In this document: positions 50,709 through 61,994 of the stretch, one piece after another | How positions within the stretch are numbered: the first letter of the stretch is position 1 | Layout: every line of letters starts with the position of its first letter | Origin: Yponomeuta sedellus | Taxonomy: Eukaryota > Arthropoda > Insecta > Lepidoptera > Yponomeutidae | DNA: 64,000 nt | NCBI GenBank assembly: GCA_934045075.1 | Contig: OW203726.1 | Location: 1,721,535-1,785,534 of the forward strand | Direction of reading: 5' to 3' | Translations under genes and position numbers: made by a program | The notes under the pieces: model-generated | Seen by the model: the letters and a program-made list of their open reading frames with translations, nothing else | The model's database searches: none | What the model was told of the DNA's origin: nothing

Positions 50709-51989
50709 ACCTTAAATCGGAAAGATTGCAGAAAGCGACATTTTCTAGTTTTCAAGGACAAGTTTTTCCTTCCCACATCCACAGGCGCGTATTGTCGGCT
50801 ACCCGCGAACGTTTTATGGCGACACTCTTAAAATTATTGCTCATGTTTAGTTAGTTTCGAAGCGGCAAACTGTTCGTCTGAGTTACGACCCCGCTTTTAG
50901 CAACACTGTGTCGTCATAGCTGGAGTTTTTTATAGGGTTGCGAAAGTATCCACAAGCAGGAGGTTTAGTTCCGTTAGGATTGTACGAGTAATCTAACTCT
51001 TAAATACGGATAGTATTAAACTTAAACCCTAGGAATGTATAGTGAAACTTTAAAGCGTCTTTTCTAAGCCCGCATATTATGTATGGTTTATGCTGGCGTA
51101 AGTACCTATCAATAGTGTCAAATTAATACTGTGTATTTCATGTCACAAATTTCCAAATAGTTTTAAATACTGGTGAAATTAGATTAAGGAACAATTAATA
51201 TTCACTGTGTAAATGTTAGTTGCATCTATGTTTATGATAAAATAAAGGAATTTAAAGTGAAAAATGAAGTTTCGTTAGGATACAAGTTCACCAGTGGCGT
51301 AGAACTGTTTTTACAGATTTTTAATACGTTAATGTCACAAAAACTTGATGCAATAAAAACATCGGTGTCTTGACTTTTTATTAAAAAAATCAATATGCGA
51401 GTCGAATTGAAAACCTTCTCCATTTTCAAATAGTTTTAAAAATTGATGCTAGATTTGCTGACGCTACCTACCTCAAATGATAGCTGGGACTTGTCTAAGT
51501 CTGGTATATCCGGTGCATCCGAATAGTTTACTCCTTTATTGTCTAGTTTGGCATGCGACTAAATTATGTTTTATCGTCTCAATTAGATGTACAAGGTAGA
51601 TTATTCCCGAAAAAAATTAATTTCATTTTCGAAACAAAACTTTTCTTGTTTGGATTCTACAAGTACTTTTTCTACAATATCCTACACCCACTTCACATTT
51701 GCTGCCATTTTTGTTTCTTTAGCGCGTAGCCCAACTAAAAATTTAACGATCAAACCAGTTTTTAGAACTCTAAAATTTTAACCACAGGAAGCCTCCGAAA
51801 AAGCTTGCAAAAAGTGCATGAAAATGAAACAAATCTAAAGTTGGTTCCGTAAACTTAGGATTGCACATCTCTATGACAAAATGGAACAAATCTCCGCTTC
51901 GTTTAATAAAAACATATCCATCCCAAGCAGATTGTCCCATCCTCTTTCCATCCAATCTAATCAACTTGGCAGTATTGTTATTGTATTGC
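50709..51989. other. Unassigned sequence
   Basis: 1.3 kb without any recognised repeat or gene. Short open stretches at 51232-51429(-), 51587-51781(+) and 51770-52051(-) have no motif. Confidence 0.3.
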
Positions 51990-52530
51990 GTAGCCGGCAC
52001 TAATATTTTCAAGTGTACTGTCGTGTAGTGTCTGCTGAGCACCGTCCACATATTTCATCCGTACCCGTGCGCTCGGTTCTGCGCGGCTAATTCTGTTATT
52101 ACTTAACGGTTCTAAATTTGGCATAGTTGCTGTGAGATTTGGACGAGCAAGGACGTTTAGGCTAGGTTTTGCAAGCACGAGGGACTCGATTGGTCCTTTA
52201 AATCCTACGTTATGCTCGTAAATGAAAGCTGTTCGCACGTCTGGCGGCGCCGCAGCGCTTATGTTTTCCATACTTTTGTCAAACAATTAAATAAAACTTT
52301 GGCATTTAAAGTTATTGATAGCAATTATGGAATTTTATCATACGCATAAATGGCAACTGATGTACCTATTAGATTTATGATGAATTGAGAAAACATGGTC
52401 AGAGTAGAGTTTTTTTTCTCCGCTTGCTTTTTCTCCACTACTCTATAGCCCGAAAGCAGCGGCTTACATTTTACAGAGTATATTAAGAATGTATTTTTTT
52501 ACATCCAAATAAACTTAATTTGAATTTGAA
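51990..52530 (+). repeat. Rep-2 longest copy
   Basis: It matches 46960-47455 over CGAACAGC/GCTGTTCG, GGCATTTAAAGTTATTGATA, ACTGATGTACCTATTAGATT and AGCGGCTTACATTTTACAGA. A minus-strand ORF of 102 codons crosses 51978-52286 (MENISAAAPPDVRTAFIYEH); its upstream homologue at 46980 is not open, so coding is doubtful. Confidence 0.55.
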
Positions 52531-53719
52531 TTCCTTAGTTTCTGAATTGGAATTTTATTATGTCTTCAAATAGTTTGATGTCTTCAATTTATGTTTATTT
52601 CGTTCATTTATTTACGAATAGGTAAGTCACTGACCCACTTGTGTCCAGTCCTTTTTCTACATCCATCAAAAATTTTGTATTCAGGGTGGTGATTTGGGAT
52701 GAATATAAACATTTGTTGAACTAAACTGGGAAACTTTTTGAGTAGTTATAGATTTTGAACGAATGGTGCGCCAGTAGCGTGAACTTTTTATTTATCCTAC
52801 TGCTAATATGCATTAATAATAATAATTGTTTTTTTCCAGAACAAGTGCAATCCAATTTAAACCCAAGCCCATACAAATAGAATAGTTTAAAGTAAATTTC
52901 ATTCAACATTACGAGTTCACAGTGCGATGTAGTGCCACTGGGTCGCATAAAAAAGACTTTCAGGTTTATTATCCTACTGCGCATATTATGAGGTTTGCAG
53001 AAAAAGTCTGTTAGACCAACTTAAGGTATAATAAGTAGTGCAAAAGTCAGACAAATATTTCCTATGGTCTGACAAACTATGGGATAACAATACGAAATAT
53101 TTTTTTTAAAGTTAATTTAGTTTAAAAGATTTAACCCTTTACTTGAACATAGAATCACGCAACAGTATAAAAAAAGTTCCTAAAAAAGCTAACAGAATCG
53201 CATTTTTAGCTCATTACTTTCTCTTTTTTATTTATTAATCTATTATATTCATGCAAGCACTACCCTATATATTTCTAGTTCAGCAACACTAAGATCAACT
53301 GGAAGATAATACTATTAGCATTAAGTTAGCCTTTGTGGTTTTTAATTGTTTTAATAGCGCAATAAAGAATTTCAATGATAATAATAATGCGGGAAGAATC
53401 GACCGGACGAACACGCGGGCTTAGTATTAAGCAACCGCTAAAGCAAAATCGTTCTCTTCATTCAGAATAAGCCCGACAGTAGCCCGTGCGGACGGTTTTC
53501 ATTGAAATTTACTGCGTCACTGTATCACTAGGAGCCCTTCCTAACATCGTTATGACAATAAGGCACTTTGCTGTGATTAAAATATTATCGTGTGCCAGAG
53601 GGCAGGCTGGTGCAATCGGTTTCATATGATTATGAAGATACTCGTGGTTCGGCTATTGCTAGGTATGAATGATAGGTAACTATTTAAATGCATAGTCAAT
53701 ATAAAGCAAGGAACATAAC
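52531..53719. other. Unassigned A+T-rich sequence
   Basis: No recognised repeat or gene over about 1.2 kb. Confidence 0.3.
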
Positions 53720-53890
53720 ATTACATTTACATACTGGTACATACATTGCTCCTGGCCCCATACTAGGATACCCTGTGTCATGGGAACCGGAAACAACGAC
53801 ATCACAAATATGTAAACATCCAAGACCTGGAGTTTTTTGTCCCCAGCCGGGGTTCGAACCCGGGACCTCTTGCATGGTACGCAAATGCGT
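53720..53890 (-). mobile_element. SINE-D copy
   Basis: The minus strand starts TGCAAGAGGTCCCGGGTTCG (B box), AACCCCGGCTGGGGACAAAA, AACTCCAGGTCTTGGATGTT, CACAGGGTATCCTAGTATGG, ACCAGTATGTAAATGTAA. The A-box side is truncated. Confidence 0.75.
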
Positions 53891-54799
53891 ATTCTTTTTA
53901 ACCGACTTCAGGAAAGGAAGAGGTTATCAATCCGACGAGTATATTACTTAATTTGACTAAATTCTCGCATATTTTCGTCAAATTTTAAGCGAGTTCGATT
54001 TTTTTTTTTGTTTGAATAGTTATAGCGTCCCATTGGTCCCATTTCAATTTTGTGAAGGTCTGGTGAAGATTTTTCGAGATGGAACACGGAACTCTTCAAT
54101 GGACAGCAGCAAATACGGCCTAATGAGGCTTCCATGTTCCAAAAAATATAGAATAAAATTTGTCCAAGGGAATATAGTGATTCGGATAAAGACTTTCTGA
54201 GATGGAAATTGAGAAAATTTTAAGGCAAAAAATTAAGTTAAGTTTTGATGTTACGAACACTTCGTTCATCAAATACTTTCAGTAACTTATTCTCTGTTGT
54301 CGGGTGGACATTCTCTCGAAGATCATCAGCTCGAATGTCGTTTGCGAGAGGTTCTAAGCTTCTATTCTAAATATAAATATGGCGTTTTCACTTAAGTGTT
54401 TTTGATTCTACTTTTTTTGCATAGAATTGCATAAAAACAAGCAGTGCTACCATTATGAAATGCGTAGTTATACGCTGTAGTTAAGTTTTTAAGTCAATGG
54501 TTGGAATAATTTAATATATTTTTTTTACTGTAAAGACGTAGACTCGTGTGATCAAAAAATTTATTATTAGGTTTTTACGTGATGCCAAACAATAGGGGGT
54601 TTGAGATATAAGTGACTTGTTCATCAAGTTAAATCATAAACATTGATTCTTTCTTGTTTACACGAATGCAGTCTAAAAACATAAACTTGTATTGATATCC
54701 ACATAGAAAACGTTAATAAATGATAGATTTTAATGGTTTGCGACCCCGGCACATGTCAAAGTGACAGCATTTTTTTAATCGTATACAAAACGGACTTCG
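53891..54799. other. Unassigned sequence
   Basis: TTTTTAACCGACTTCAGGAA at 53895 followed by GGAGGTTATCAATCC-like text (here AGAGGTTATCAATCCGACGA) resembles a very common lepidopteran repeat start. The rest is unassigned. Confidence 0.35.
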
Positions 54800-54915
54800 A
54801 AATGAAATAAAGTGAAATGAAAAGGTTTTATTCAAAGTATCACAGAAACTGCGGCTTAATGAACGTTACAATTCAAACTAGGTGTCCATTTCAAAATCTA
54901 GATCATTTAGGAGAA
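54800..54915 (-). repeat. Rep-1 3' fragment
   Basis: TGAAATGAAAAGGTTTTATT, CAGAAACTGCGGCTTAATGA, CTAGGTGTCCATTTCAAAAT. Confidence 0.65.
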
Positions 54916-55339
54916 ACAATACAGTAGGTACAGTCAACAGTATCGTCTTCTTTGCTGCAGATAAATGTTGTCGTGTTACTGACTGTACTTTCCAGCTTTA
55001 TATTGCCGGCCAGATATGGTGCAATTACTAAATTGCCCCGTGACGTCAGCAAGGCGAGCTGTCACATATGCCGACAGGAGTTTTTGCTTCGTCTCGACAG
55101 AGATAGACTGCCCCGGACGTCAGATGAGGTGGCCACTAAGCTAGTCAATTGTTCGAGTGGCTTTTTGGCTCCGATCGAGCTTGGATTTCGGCCGACTTGA
55201 CTACCGACAAGATGGTTCGGCCAAACGTTAGTCTCAGTTCATTTCTGTGTGGTTTCTTTGTTCTGTGGTATATGCCTCGTCTTGACATAAATATAGGCTG
55301 TCTTAGACGTAAGTTGTTGAGGTAGCCAATGAGGTCAGA
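54916..55339. other. Unassigned sequence with an open frame
   Basis: 54952-55200 is open on plus (ITKLPRDVSKASCHICRQEF). The C-x-x-C pair is not enough to call a zinc finger. No gene called. Confidence 0.25.
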
Positions 55340-55400
55340 TAACATTTACATACTGGCACATACATTGCTTCTGGCCCCACACTAGGATACCCTGTGCACT
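55340..55400 (-). mobile_element. SINE-D 3' fragment
   Basis: ACATTTACATACTGGCACAT, ACATTGCTTCTGGCCCCACA, CTAGGATACCCTGTG. Confidence 0.65.
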
Positions 55401-55799
55401 ACACACTAAGATAAGATATATCCCACCAAAAACATTTTGTAAAACTAGCCAAGTCTCGATGGAGCTGCTCGTTTATTCTAAAATGTAATGAAATCTAGAC
55501 AAAGTCGTGCCAAGTCTAAGGTTCCTTACCACGATTTCTTTATTATTATAGTCAATGATGTGTGACTTGTAATCACAATCACTTGTGAAGTTAATAATCA
55601 CGTGTACTCATCAGTGATTGACAATTTCAAGGGCTATAATACGAAATACACTTAACTTGTGAGTTGTATTGCTACTGCTTCCCAAAGTACTGTTTCCCAA
55701 ACGTAAGTAACAAAGTCCCGGGATACGAATAGCGACCTTTTTAAGGCAAAACAAGTATTCTATCGTTATATTGTTACAAGGTTTTATCAGTTTTCAGTT
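55401..55799. other. Unassigned sequence
   Basis: No feature supported. Confidence 0.3.
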
Positions 55800-55804
55800 G
55801 ATTT

Positions 55805-55936
55805 AAGTAACAACAGACGCGGTCAGGTGCAGGTTGGGTGACCGTCCGGTGTCTACCGCTAGTGGCATTTTTTCCGAGCGCTTCCGTGCTTCGCATGGCA
55901 TGCTAAGACGTTGTTGGTGCCGGCTGTTATTTAATG
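55805..55936 (+). mobile_element. SINE-5S, internal piece
   Basis: AGTAACAACAGACGCGGTCA, GGTTGGGTGACCGTCCGGTG, TCTACCGCTAGTGGCATTTT, then TGTTGGTGCCGGCTGTTATT, where an RTE 3' end begins abruptly. Confidence 0.75.
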
Positions 55937-55942
55937 GTATAT

Positions 55943-56133
55943 AAACGTGTTCTTGAGTGGAGACCGCGACTCGGCAAACTTAGTGTAGGACGCCCTCCGA
56001 CCAGGTGGGATGACGATCTGCGAAAAACTGCCGTCAGATGCTGGATGCGGCAAGCTGAAGACAGGGCGCTATCGCGCTGATTACAGGTGAGCTATGTCCA
56101 GCAGTGGACTAATATAGTCTGAAGAAGAAGTTG
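55943..56133 (+). pseudogene. RTE LINE 3' end
   Basis: KRVLEWRPRLGKLSVGRPPT then RWDDDLRKTAVRCWMRQAED by translation, ending AGCTATGTCCAGCAGTGGAC, tail GAAGAAGAAG. It follows a SINE-5S internal piece directly. Confidence 0.82.
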
Positions 56134-56373
56134 GTATTAATAAACTAAAATATTATTACTAGTGCAGCGCATGCAGCACATATTTCCCGATACGACCCGC
56201 GCCCAATATTTATAATTGTTGCGTACAATATTTCGCCGCTAGACAATCTGCGGAGTGGTGCGGCGCGGTGGTAATGAATTGGCTCGCCGTGATTGATGCG
56301 GCTAGCTCGCGTCATCCGCTAATGGCTGCCGCGGCGCGTACGCACTGGGCGGGGAGACGCGGCGGTTTGGCCA
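56134..56373. other. Unassigned G+C-richer sequence
   Basis: GGTGCGGCGCGGTGGTAATG and CGTCATCCGCTAATGGCTGC; no recognised feature. Confidence 0.3.
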
Positions 56374-56533
56374 CGTTTTCACGGTCTTAGTACGCTCGGA
56401 CCGAGCGCGCCATTCAAGTAACCTAATGCTTCTGATTGGACGGTTTTTCGTGACAACACCAAAATAGCCAATCAGAAGCATTAGTTTACTCGGATGGCGC
56501 TCTCGGTCCGAGTCCACTAAGACCGTAAAAACG
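56374..56533. mobile_element. Foldback MITE, 160 bp
   Basis: The arms run from the outer CGTTTTCACGGTCTTAGT to the inner CCTAATGCTTCTGATTGG, mirrored by CCAATCAGAAGCATTAG and CTAAGACCGTAAAAACG. About 66 bp arms around a 28 bp loop, only a few mismatches. Confidence 0.8.
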
Positions 56534-56574
56534 CGGCTTTATATATCCGCCCTCTCAAACGGTTGGGATGCGTT

Positions 56575-56735
56575 TCATAAACATAACATCCGTAACCTCA
56601 CGCCTGTATCCCGGAGTGGTAGGCAGAGACCAGGGACTGCTACTTGCTACGATCCTGACAGATCATCTTCGCTACAACGTTCATAAGTCGTTGCATGCAC
56701 GCACACCGGTTCCGGGTACTTTTTATCTTCCCCTT
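56575..56735 (-). pseudogene. LINE C-terminal/3' fragment
   Basis: Reverse counterpart of 9105-9240: GTAACCTCACGCCTGTATCC, GTAGGCAGAGACCAGGGACT, TCGTTGCATGCACGCACACC. Confidence 0.5.
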
Positions 56736-57344
56736 TGCTAATACATCGTCATGCGGTTCATAATACTACAATTCACGGTTTACTATGACAATGGTGTTCA
56801 TGGCGTTGCCGAGTCTTCCAGACTTGTTTATCTGGGATGTATCGGTCATTTATTCTTTCAAACAGCGGTCATTATGAAGGGCAGTTGGCTTAATTTAGAT
56901 TTCCGCAATTATTTCTGTGTTCAATTCAATCAAGATAAAGAAAAGAGAAGTTATCGCCTTCTTATGATATCACACCTGAATACCATGCCTTAGGTTTGAT
57001 TTCCACTGGAGGCGGCCGTGCGTTTGTACAAATGGCTTCAGACTGGGTGTATTTTTTGCCTGGTTACCGTAGCACTTTCTATCTTAATTTGGGACCAGTG
57101 TCTTGATTATGTAACTTTTTAAGTATACATCTGTATGCGAAAGCGGAATGTCTACTTAGCTCTGCCGTATAAATATGAGGCGAAATATGTACACAGATAA
57201 TGAATACTGTGTGTCAGAGTGAAGAACGTGAAGTCCAGTAGATATTTCGTTTTAGCATAGAAGTCTTGTAGATATTTAGTATACATAAAACGTTATATAA
57301 TCAAGGCGCTGAACAAGTGATTGTGTTGTGTGGTAGTTTTCGAT
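56736..57344. other. Mostly unassigned; diverged tRNA-like repeat near 56995-57115
   Basis: TTTGATTTCCACTGGAGGCG, GGCTTCAGACTGGGTGTATT matches 8675-8735. Confidence 0.4.
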
Positions 57345-57525
57345 ATTCGATATCAACCCTTGTATGTCCCCACTATTGGGGCACGGGTCACTTTCTGCAT
57401 CGCAGGAAGGTTAGACCATACTCTACCACGGGAGCCAAGTCCGGGTTGGTGCAGGGTTGTGAGACAGTGGCGGGCCTTACTGTCAGAAGTTATCAAGCCG
57501 CCCATGAGGCCTCTGACATGGCGTG
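57345..57525 (-). mobile_element. SINE-5S 3' half
   Basis: ATCAACCCTTGTATGTCCCC, GGAGCCAAGTCCGGGTTGGT, TATCAAGCCGCCCATGAGGC. Confidence 0.78.
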
Positions 57526-57892
57526 TAGAAGTTATTATTTGTTTTTTTAGAAAAAAAGAAGTATAAAAGTATTAAGGATTTCTCCGACAACAATGTGGCG
57601 TTTGAGAAACGCAGTGCATGCACAACTATAGGGTAGGGGGTCAGCCGCATTTCATTATGAAACAGAAAATATGATTCTGCCCTGTGCTCTGAGATGGAAA
57701 AGACGTTTAGGTCAGTGCAACCGAGTTGAGAATGCGCCGACTATCCATCATCTTTCAAATGTAGTTTTGTCTTTGAGAGATGTTTGTTTGAGTGGTGGTA
57801 AACTGAAGTTAAGTTTAATTGCAACGTTTTAACTTAGGTTTAAAAAGACTTACGTCCCACTGTGGGGCACAGGCTTTCTTTCAGAGAAATAA
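57526..57892. other. Unassigned sequence
   Basis: CCCACTGTGGGGCACAGGCT near 57855 is an RTE-like end scrap. No gene. Confidence 0.3.
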
Positions 57893-58138
57893 TAAATAAT
57901 AATAATAAATATTCATGGACATATTACACAGATGTCGCTAGCACCATACTAAGTACAACTTAATGACTTTTGCTACAAGTGCTAACTCGACGATACATTT
58001 AATGCAATAAATACATAGAACATCCAAGACCCAAGACGAACTAGAAAAGTCCGTTTCCTAGTTTGGACCGGCCGGGGATCGAACCCGAGACCTTCGGTTT
58101 TACAGTCAGCGTGCCAAACCGCTGCGCCACCGAGGGCG
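57893..58138 (-). mobile_element. SINE-B, full-length copy
   Basis: Minus strand: GCCCTCGGTGGCGCAGCGGT, CGAAGGTCTCGGGTTCGATC, CCCGGCCGG, then TATTCATGAATATTTATT-type end with AATAATAATAA. It mirrors 37138-37375. Confidence 0.83.
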
Positions 58139-58194
58139 TCGAGAAAAAATGGGCTTTCCACGCGTGCCCACCGTGGCCTGGCAATTTCAAGCGC

Positions 58195-58390
58195 TGAGGT
58201 ATGTGAACAACTCAGGTAGTCACGATTCCTCAAGATTTCCGTAAAGGTTAGCGAGTGGTAGGTATAGCTACTACAACTTTACGAATATGCTTATCATAGA
58301 AAACAAAGTCATTAGTACATGCCGGCATTCGTACCTAAGATGACCTCCGACATTGAGAAGTCAGTGGTTTGCCGCTCGATGCTACCATCG
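58195..58390 (-). mobile_element. SINE-C copy, diverged
   Basis: AAAACAAAGTCATTAGTACA, TGCCGGCATTCGTACC, AGCGATGGTAGCATCGAGC (minus); the B box is lost. Confidence 0.6.
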
Positions 58391-58879
58391 CTGATAAATA
58401 AACTGGTTAAATGAATAAAATTCATACTAAGTTGGGCCCAAACATGAAAGTGTCGGCCAGCGAAAAAAATACTATTCTAAACGATGGGCTACATTGATTT
58501 GTTGATTTCATACTAAGAAACCTATATCCTAAAATGAATACCTTAAGTACTAGTAGACGTTAAAGTTGAGATTTTTCTATACATTTTCAATAATGCAGAA
58601 CAGACGCTATAAGATTCTCCTTTTTTATCTTGTAAAAGTGTTGAGGAAGACCCCCTACACAAACCCTAATACGTATATTTTATAAACACGTTACATAATT
58701 TTTTGGTCTAATGTATGGGAATATAAGATTTTCAATGTCTGACAGTTGCTAAACTATAGGCTTCACTGTTTTGGTGCCATAGTATCAAATGTTCTGGACA
58801 ATGTGCGTATAATAGTTTGGAAATGTTTTTTTTTTGTTGGCCGGCACTTTGAGTTTTGGGCCTAATTTGAATGGTTTCC
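58391..58879. other. Unassigned sequence
   Basis: No feature supported. GTTGGGCCCAAACATGAAAG near 58433 and GCACTTTGAGTTTTGGGCCT near 58846 hint at an inverted pair (AAAGTGTCGGCCAGC/GTTGGCCGGCACTTT), so 58434-58865 may be an element of about 430 bp. Confidence 0.45.
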
Positions 58880-58881
58880 TT

Positions 58882-59084
58882 TGTCATCAGGCTATACTAG
58901 TCCACTGCTGGACATAGCCCTCCCCTAAAGAGCGCCACGTTGTGCTATAATAGGGGGTAATGCCCACTATCGCCACGCAGGCGGCGCTGCGTCCCACCCC
59001 AGGTTTGTGTCCCTTAGTCGCCTATTACGACACCCGCGGGAAGAATTGGGTTGGTGCTATTCTCTAGGCCGACACCACACAGCA
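58882..59084 (-). mobile_element. SINE-R copy
   Basis: Collinear with 43166-43431 but with an internal deletion near 58975 (GCCACGCAGGCGGCGCTGCG). Confidence 0.78.
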
Positions 59085-59104
59085 GGAAAAAAATTGTAAC
59101 AGAT

Positions 59105-59590
59105 ATATAATGAAATGGTGAAAAGAAAAGGTTTTACTTAAAGTAGCGCACAAACTGCACAATGACCTTTATCATTCAAACTAGGTGTCCATTTTAAAAT
59201 CTAGATACTTTTGGAGAAGAAAATGGAAATCCTAACTTAGTCTTTCCAAAGTCCTTAATTAACAGAGTTTACTTAATTATTATAAAACATAGAACTCATG
59301 TAAACGTGTTCTTTAGTGGAAACTGCGACTCGGCAAGTGTAGTATAGGACGCCCTCCGATTAGGTGGGATGACCATCTGCGAAAAACTGCAGGCAGATGC
59401 TGGGTGCGGCAAGCTGAAGATAGGGCGCTATGGCGCTCATTAGGGAAAGGGCTATGTCCAGCAGCGGACTAGTACAGCCTGAAGACGATAGAACTCATGA
59501 GTTTTACTGGCTTTAATTCCAGACATCATTGTCATCTAAATTATCCTTTATGTTATAGTAGCCCGTTTGGCAAAAAGTGTGCTTAACACA
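59105..59590 (-). repeat. Rep-1 copy, split by an RTE insertion
   Basis: The two parts, 59105-59300 and 59488-59590, join in family order (AACATAGAACTCATG..TTTTACTGGCTTTAATTCCA). Confidence 0.75.
59301..59487 (+). pseudogene. RTE LINE, 187 bp 5'-truncated insertion with 12 bp TSD
   Basis: ATAGAACTCATG at 59289-59300 and 59488-59499. Content: AAACGTGTTCTTTAGTGGAA, GTATAGGACGCCCTCCGATT, AGGTGGGATGACCATCTGCG, GGCTATGTCCAGCAGCGGAC, AGCCTGAAGACG. This gives the exact 3' end of the family. Confidence 0.88.
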
Positions 59591-60520
59591 TTTAAACCAC
59601 GTTTAAGCCCTGTCTCTTCGATGACGGTAAGGGACATGTCCCTTGCTCGAATCCAATAAAATCTGCAGCCCCATTTGCATGCAAATAACGACACGCCGAA
59701 TGACGTATCACGGTGTTGTACAAATAAAAATGTCATTACCTTCAACCCTTCCCGCTAATGGGCAGAGCAAATGGACCGGTGCCTGCATCAGCCCGCCCTT
59801 GCGGTTGGGGCGGGCGGCTCTGGGGTAAATAAGTCTTTAAATGGACGGAATGACCGTCACGATGCGACATTTAAATTCACACATTAACGTACATACATAC
59901 ATGAGTAAATTTGGCCTTAACGTACTTTATAAATTTAAGTTCTTTTTGGATTACTAAATAAGGTAAAATAAGCTAACTAATGTCTTGACCGGCCGTGGTA
60001 TGCAAAACCTGGCAAGTGCGAGTAAGACTCGCGCATAGAGGGTTCCGTAGCAGTACCAGTAATCACATCTCGCGTCCGGTGGTAGAAGTAATATTAATTT
60101 AAAATTAAGATGCAAAGGATCTCCCTTGTTCTGCAGTCTAGTAATGCTGCCATCGCTATGGGGATATTTGGGTCAGAGATGTCTAAGGTAGTCTATTTAA
60201 TTGACATTTTGTATATAATTAATGACATTCTTCATGTATCAACAATATTATTCTAAGTAGTTAGTTTGTGGATCTGCTCAGTTTACGTTAACTTTATGAT
60301 TCTACATTGATATATTCATTTCTTGATGAATCTTTTTTTTCTCTTAAAATGTAGATCATTTAAAGAATAACAATGATTTATTTCCGCGAACCGTACAGAG
60401 TTGACCCAATGTAAAATTACAACAAGTTTATGAATCAACGTTTATGAAATGATTTGAAAAAGGTTTTTTAAAGATTAGGTGGCTGAGCAGTGGAGCGGCG
60501 GCGGCGTGTGCAGCACGCAC
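59591..60520. other. Unassigned sequence
   Basis: A G+C-rich bit at 59770-59820 (CGCCCTTGCGGTTGGGGCGG) is a hairpin-like palindrome. No gene supported. Confidence 0.35.
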
Positions 60521-60599
60521 CGGTGACGTCGGCGAGGTGCCGTAGCTGGCCTCCAGCACGGCGCCGCCCGCTGGGGAGTGCGCCCAGTACAGCGTGCCC
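60521..60599 (-). CDS. Candidate internal exon of a host gene
   Basis: The minus strand has GACCAATTTCAG before the exon and a GTGCGT donor after ACGTCACCG. The 79 bp exon reads, after one base of a split codon, GTLYWAHSPAGGAVLEASYG, TSPTSP. It is strongly G/C at third positions, unlike its A+T-rich surroundings, and has a pyrimidine-rich tract upstream. It would enter with a split codon and leave in phase 0. I do not recognise the protein. No neighbouring exon is visible on this strand in the window, so introns would have to be long. Alternatives are a pseudogene exon or chance. Confidence 0.5.
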
Positions 60600-60775
60600 C
60601 TGAAATTGGTCAAAGAGTGGTTTTAAAAATTGATTTCTTCAAAAATTTCAAATACACTTTATAATCTCTATTACGTCAATATTTCATAAACAATGCTAAT
60701 ATAATTTATTTTCATTTTTTTTGTTGAAATTATGGATCTCAAGGTTTAAAAGTAATGCATCTTTGTACGTTAAGT

Positions 60776-61042
60776 ATATTATATTATATTATATTATATT
60801 ATATTATATTATATTATATTATATTATATTATATTATATTATATTATATTATATTATATTATATTATATTATATTATATTATATTATATTATATTATATT
60901 ATATTATATTATATTATATTATATTATATTATATTATATTATATTATATTATATTATATTATATTATATTATATTATATTATATTATATTATATTATATT
61001 ATATTATATTATATTATATTATATTATATTATTATTATATTA
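60776..61042. repeat. (ATATT)n microsatellite, about 52 units
   Basis: Pure ATATT array with one terminal irregularity; YIILY ORFs are artefacts. Confidence 0.95.
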
Positions 61043-61519
61043 GCTTGTGTACATGTGACTTCCCACCGGTTTTCGAGAAAGAATTTTGGAGAAAAACTAG
61101 ACAAAAAACCCAAACTCAGTCTCAACTTGCTTAAGCTTAGTTTCTACAATCTACAAAAGAGCCATCACAAAAATCCCATGTTTGCCAAAACAGATTCGGT
61201 CCTAATAAAGTCTGGGAGCAACAACATTTTCACCCCCAATTTTAGCAACTTTAACCGACCCGGCCATTTTCATATTTATGAGTTTCATGAACGCACACAA
61301 AACAGTAACACAGAAGTCTGTTAAGCATTTTTACATTTTTATAAGTAAAGGTAATTTAAAAAGAAATATAAATTATGTTATTTTATAAAATATTTTTTAT
61401 TAAAATAAATGTTAAATGAATACGTAACTAAATGTATTTTATTTTCCATCTTATACTAAGTAGAAGCCGGCATTTAATAAAAACATAAACTGAAATAAAT
61501 AAAGATAAACTAAAACATA
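61043..61519. other. Unassigned sequence
   Basis: The plus frame continues open to 61324 past the microsatellite (KSHHKNPMFAKTDSVLIKSG, NNIFTPNFSNFNRPGHFHIY); no family recognised. Confidence 0.3.
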
Positions 61520-61752
61520 CACTGTGTGGTGTCGGCCTAGAGAATAGCACCAACCCAAATTCTTCACAAACCGCGGGGTGGGCAGCAGCGCCCCCTGCAG
61601 TACAATTCCGCCAATCTGCGATCCTCAACCCGTATGCCCAGCGTGGTGATTATGGTCTTTACCCCCCAATGATGGCACAACCTTGTGCTATGGCACTTAT
61701 TAGGGAGGGCTATGTCCAGCAGTAGACTAATATAGCCTGAAGAAGAAGAAGA
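61520..61752 (+). mobile_element. SINE-R copy
   Basis: ACTGTGTGGTGTCGGCCTAG to GGGCTATGTCCAGCAGTAGA, AGCCTGAAGAAGAAGAAGAC, lacking the GGGTGTCGTAAAAGGCGAC segment. Confidence 0.8.
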
Positions 61753-61989
61753 CTAAATTAAAGATTAAATTAATAGTAAATTAATAGAGGACTCCTCTTT
61801 AATTCGTCGCGCCTCGTCGACGCTTCAGGAAATCCGTGGGCTGGTGCCTACTTTGGCCAAGGATTAAGCCTCGCCATACAGCGATGCAATGCCGCCAGCC
61901 TTCTCGGTACTACCGACCGACAGCGATCTGGCTCCAATATTTTATTTAAATTAGTTTTAGATTAAGTTTTATTTTCATATTTAAGTTAA
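61753..61989. other. Unassigned sequence
   Basis: CTTTGGCCAAGGATTAAGCC and CAGCCTTCTCGGTACTACCG might be a repeat; not identified. Confidence 0.3.
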
Positions 61990-61994
61990 GTTTC

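Noticed and set aside
51978..52286. 102-codon minus-strand ORF in Rep-2
   Set aside because: The paralogous sequence at 46960-47040 is not open in the same frame, and the repeat's own 3' end suggests the opposite transcription sense.
60721..61324. ORFs of 137 and 189 codons with YIILY repeats
   Set aside because: Produced by (ATATT)n; the non-repeat ends show no recognised domain.
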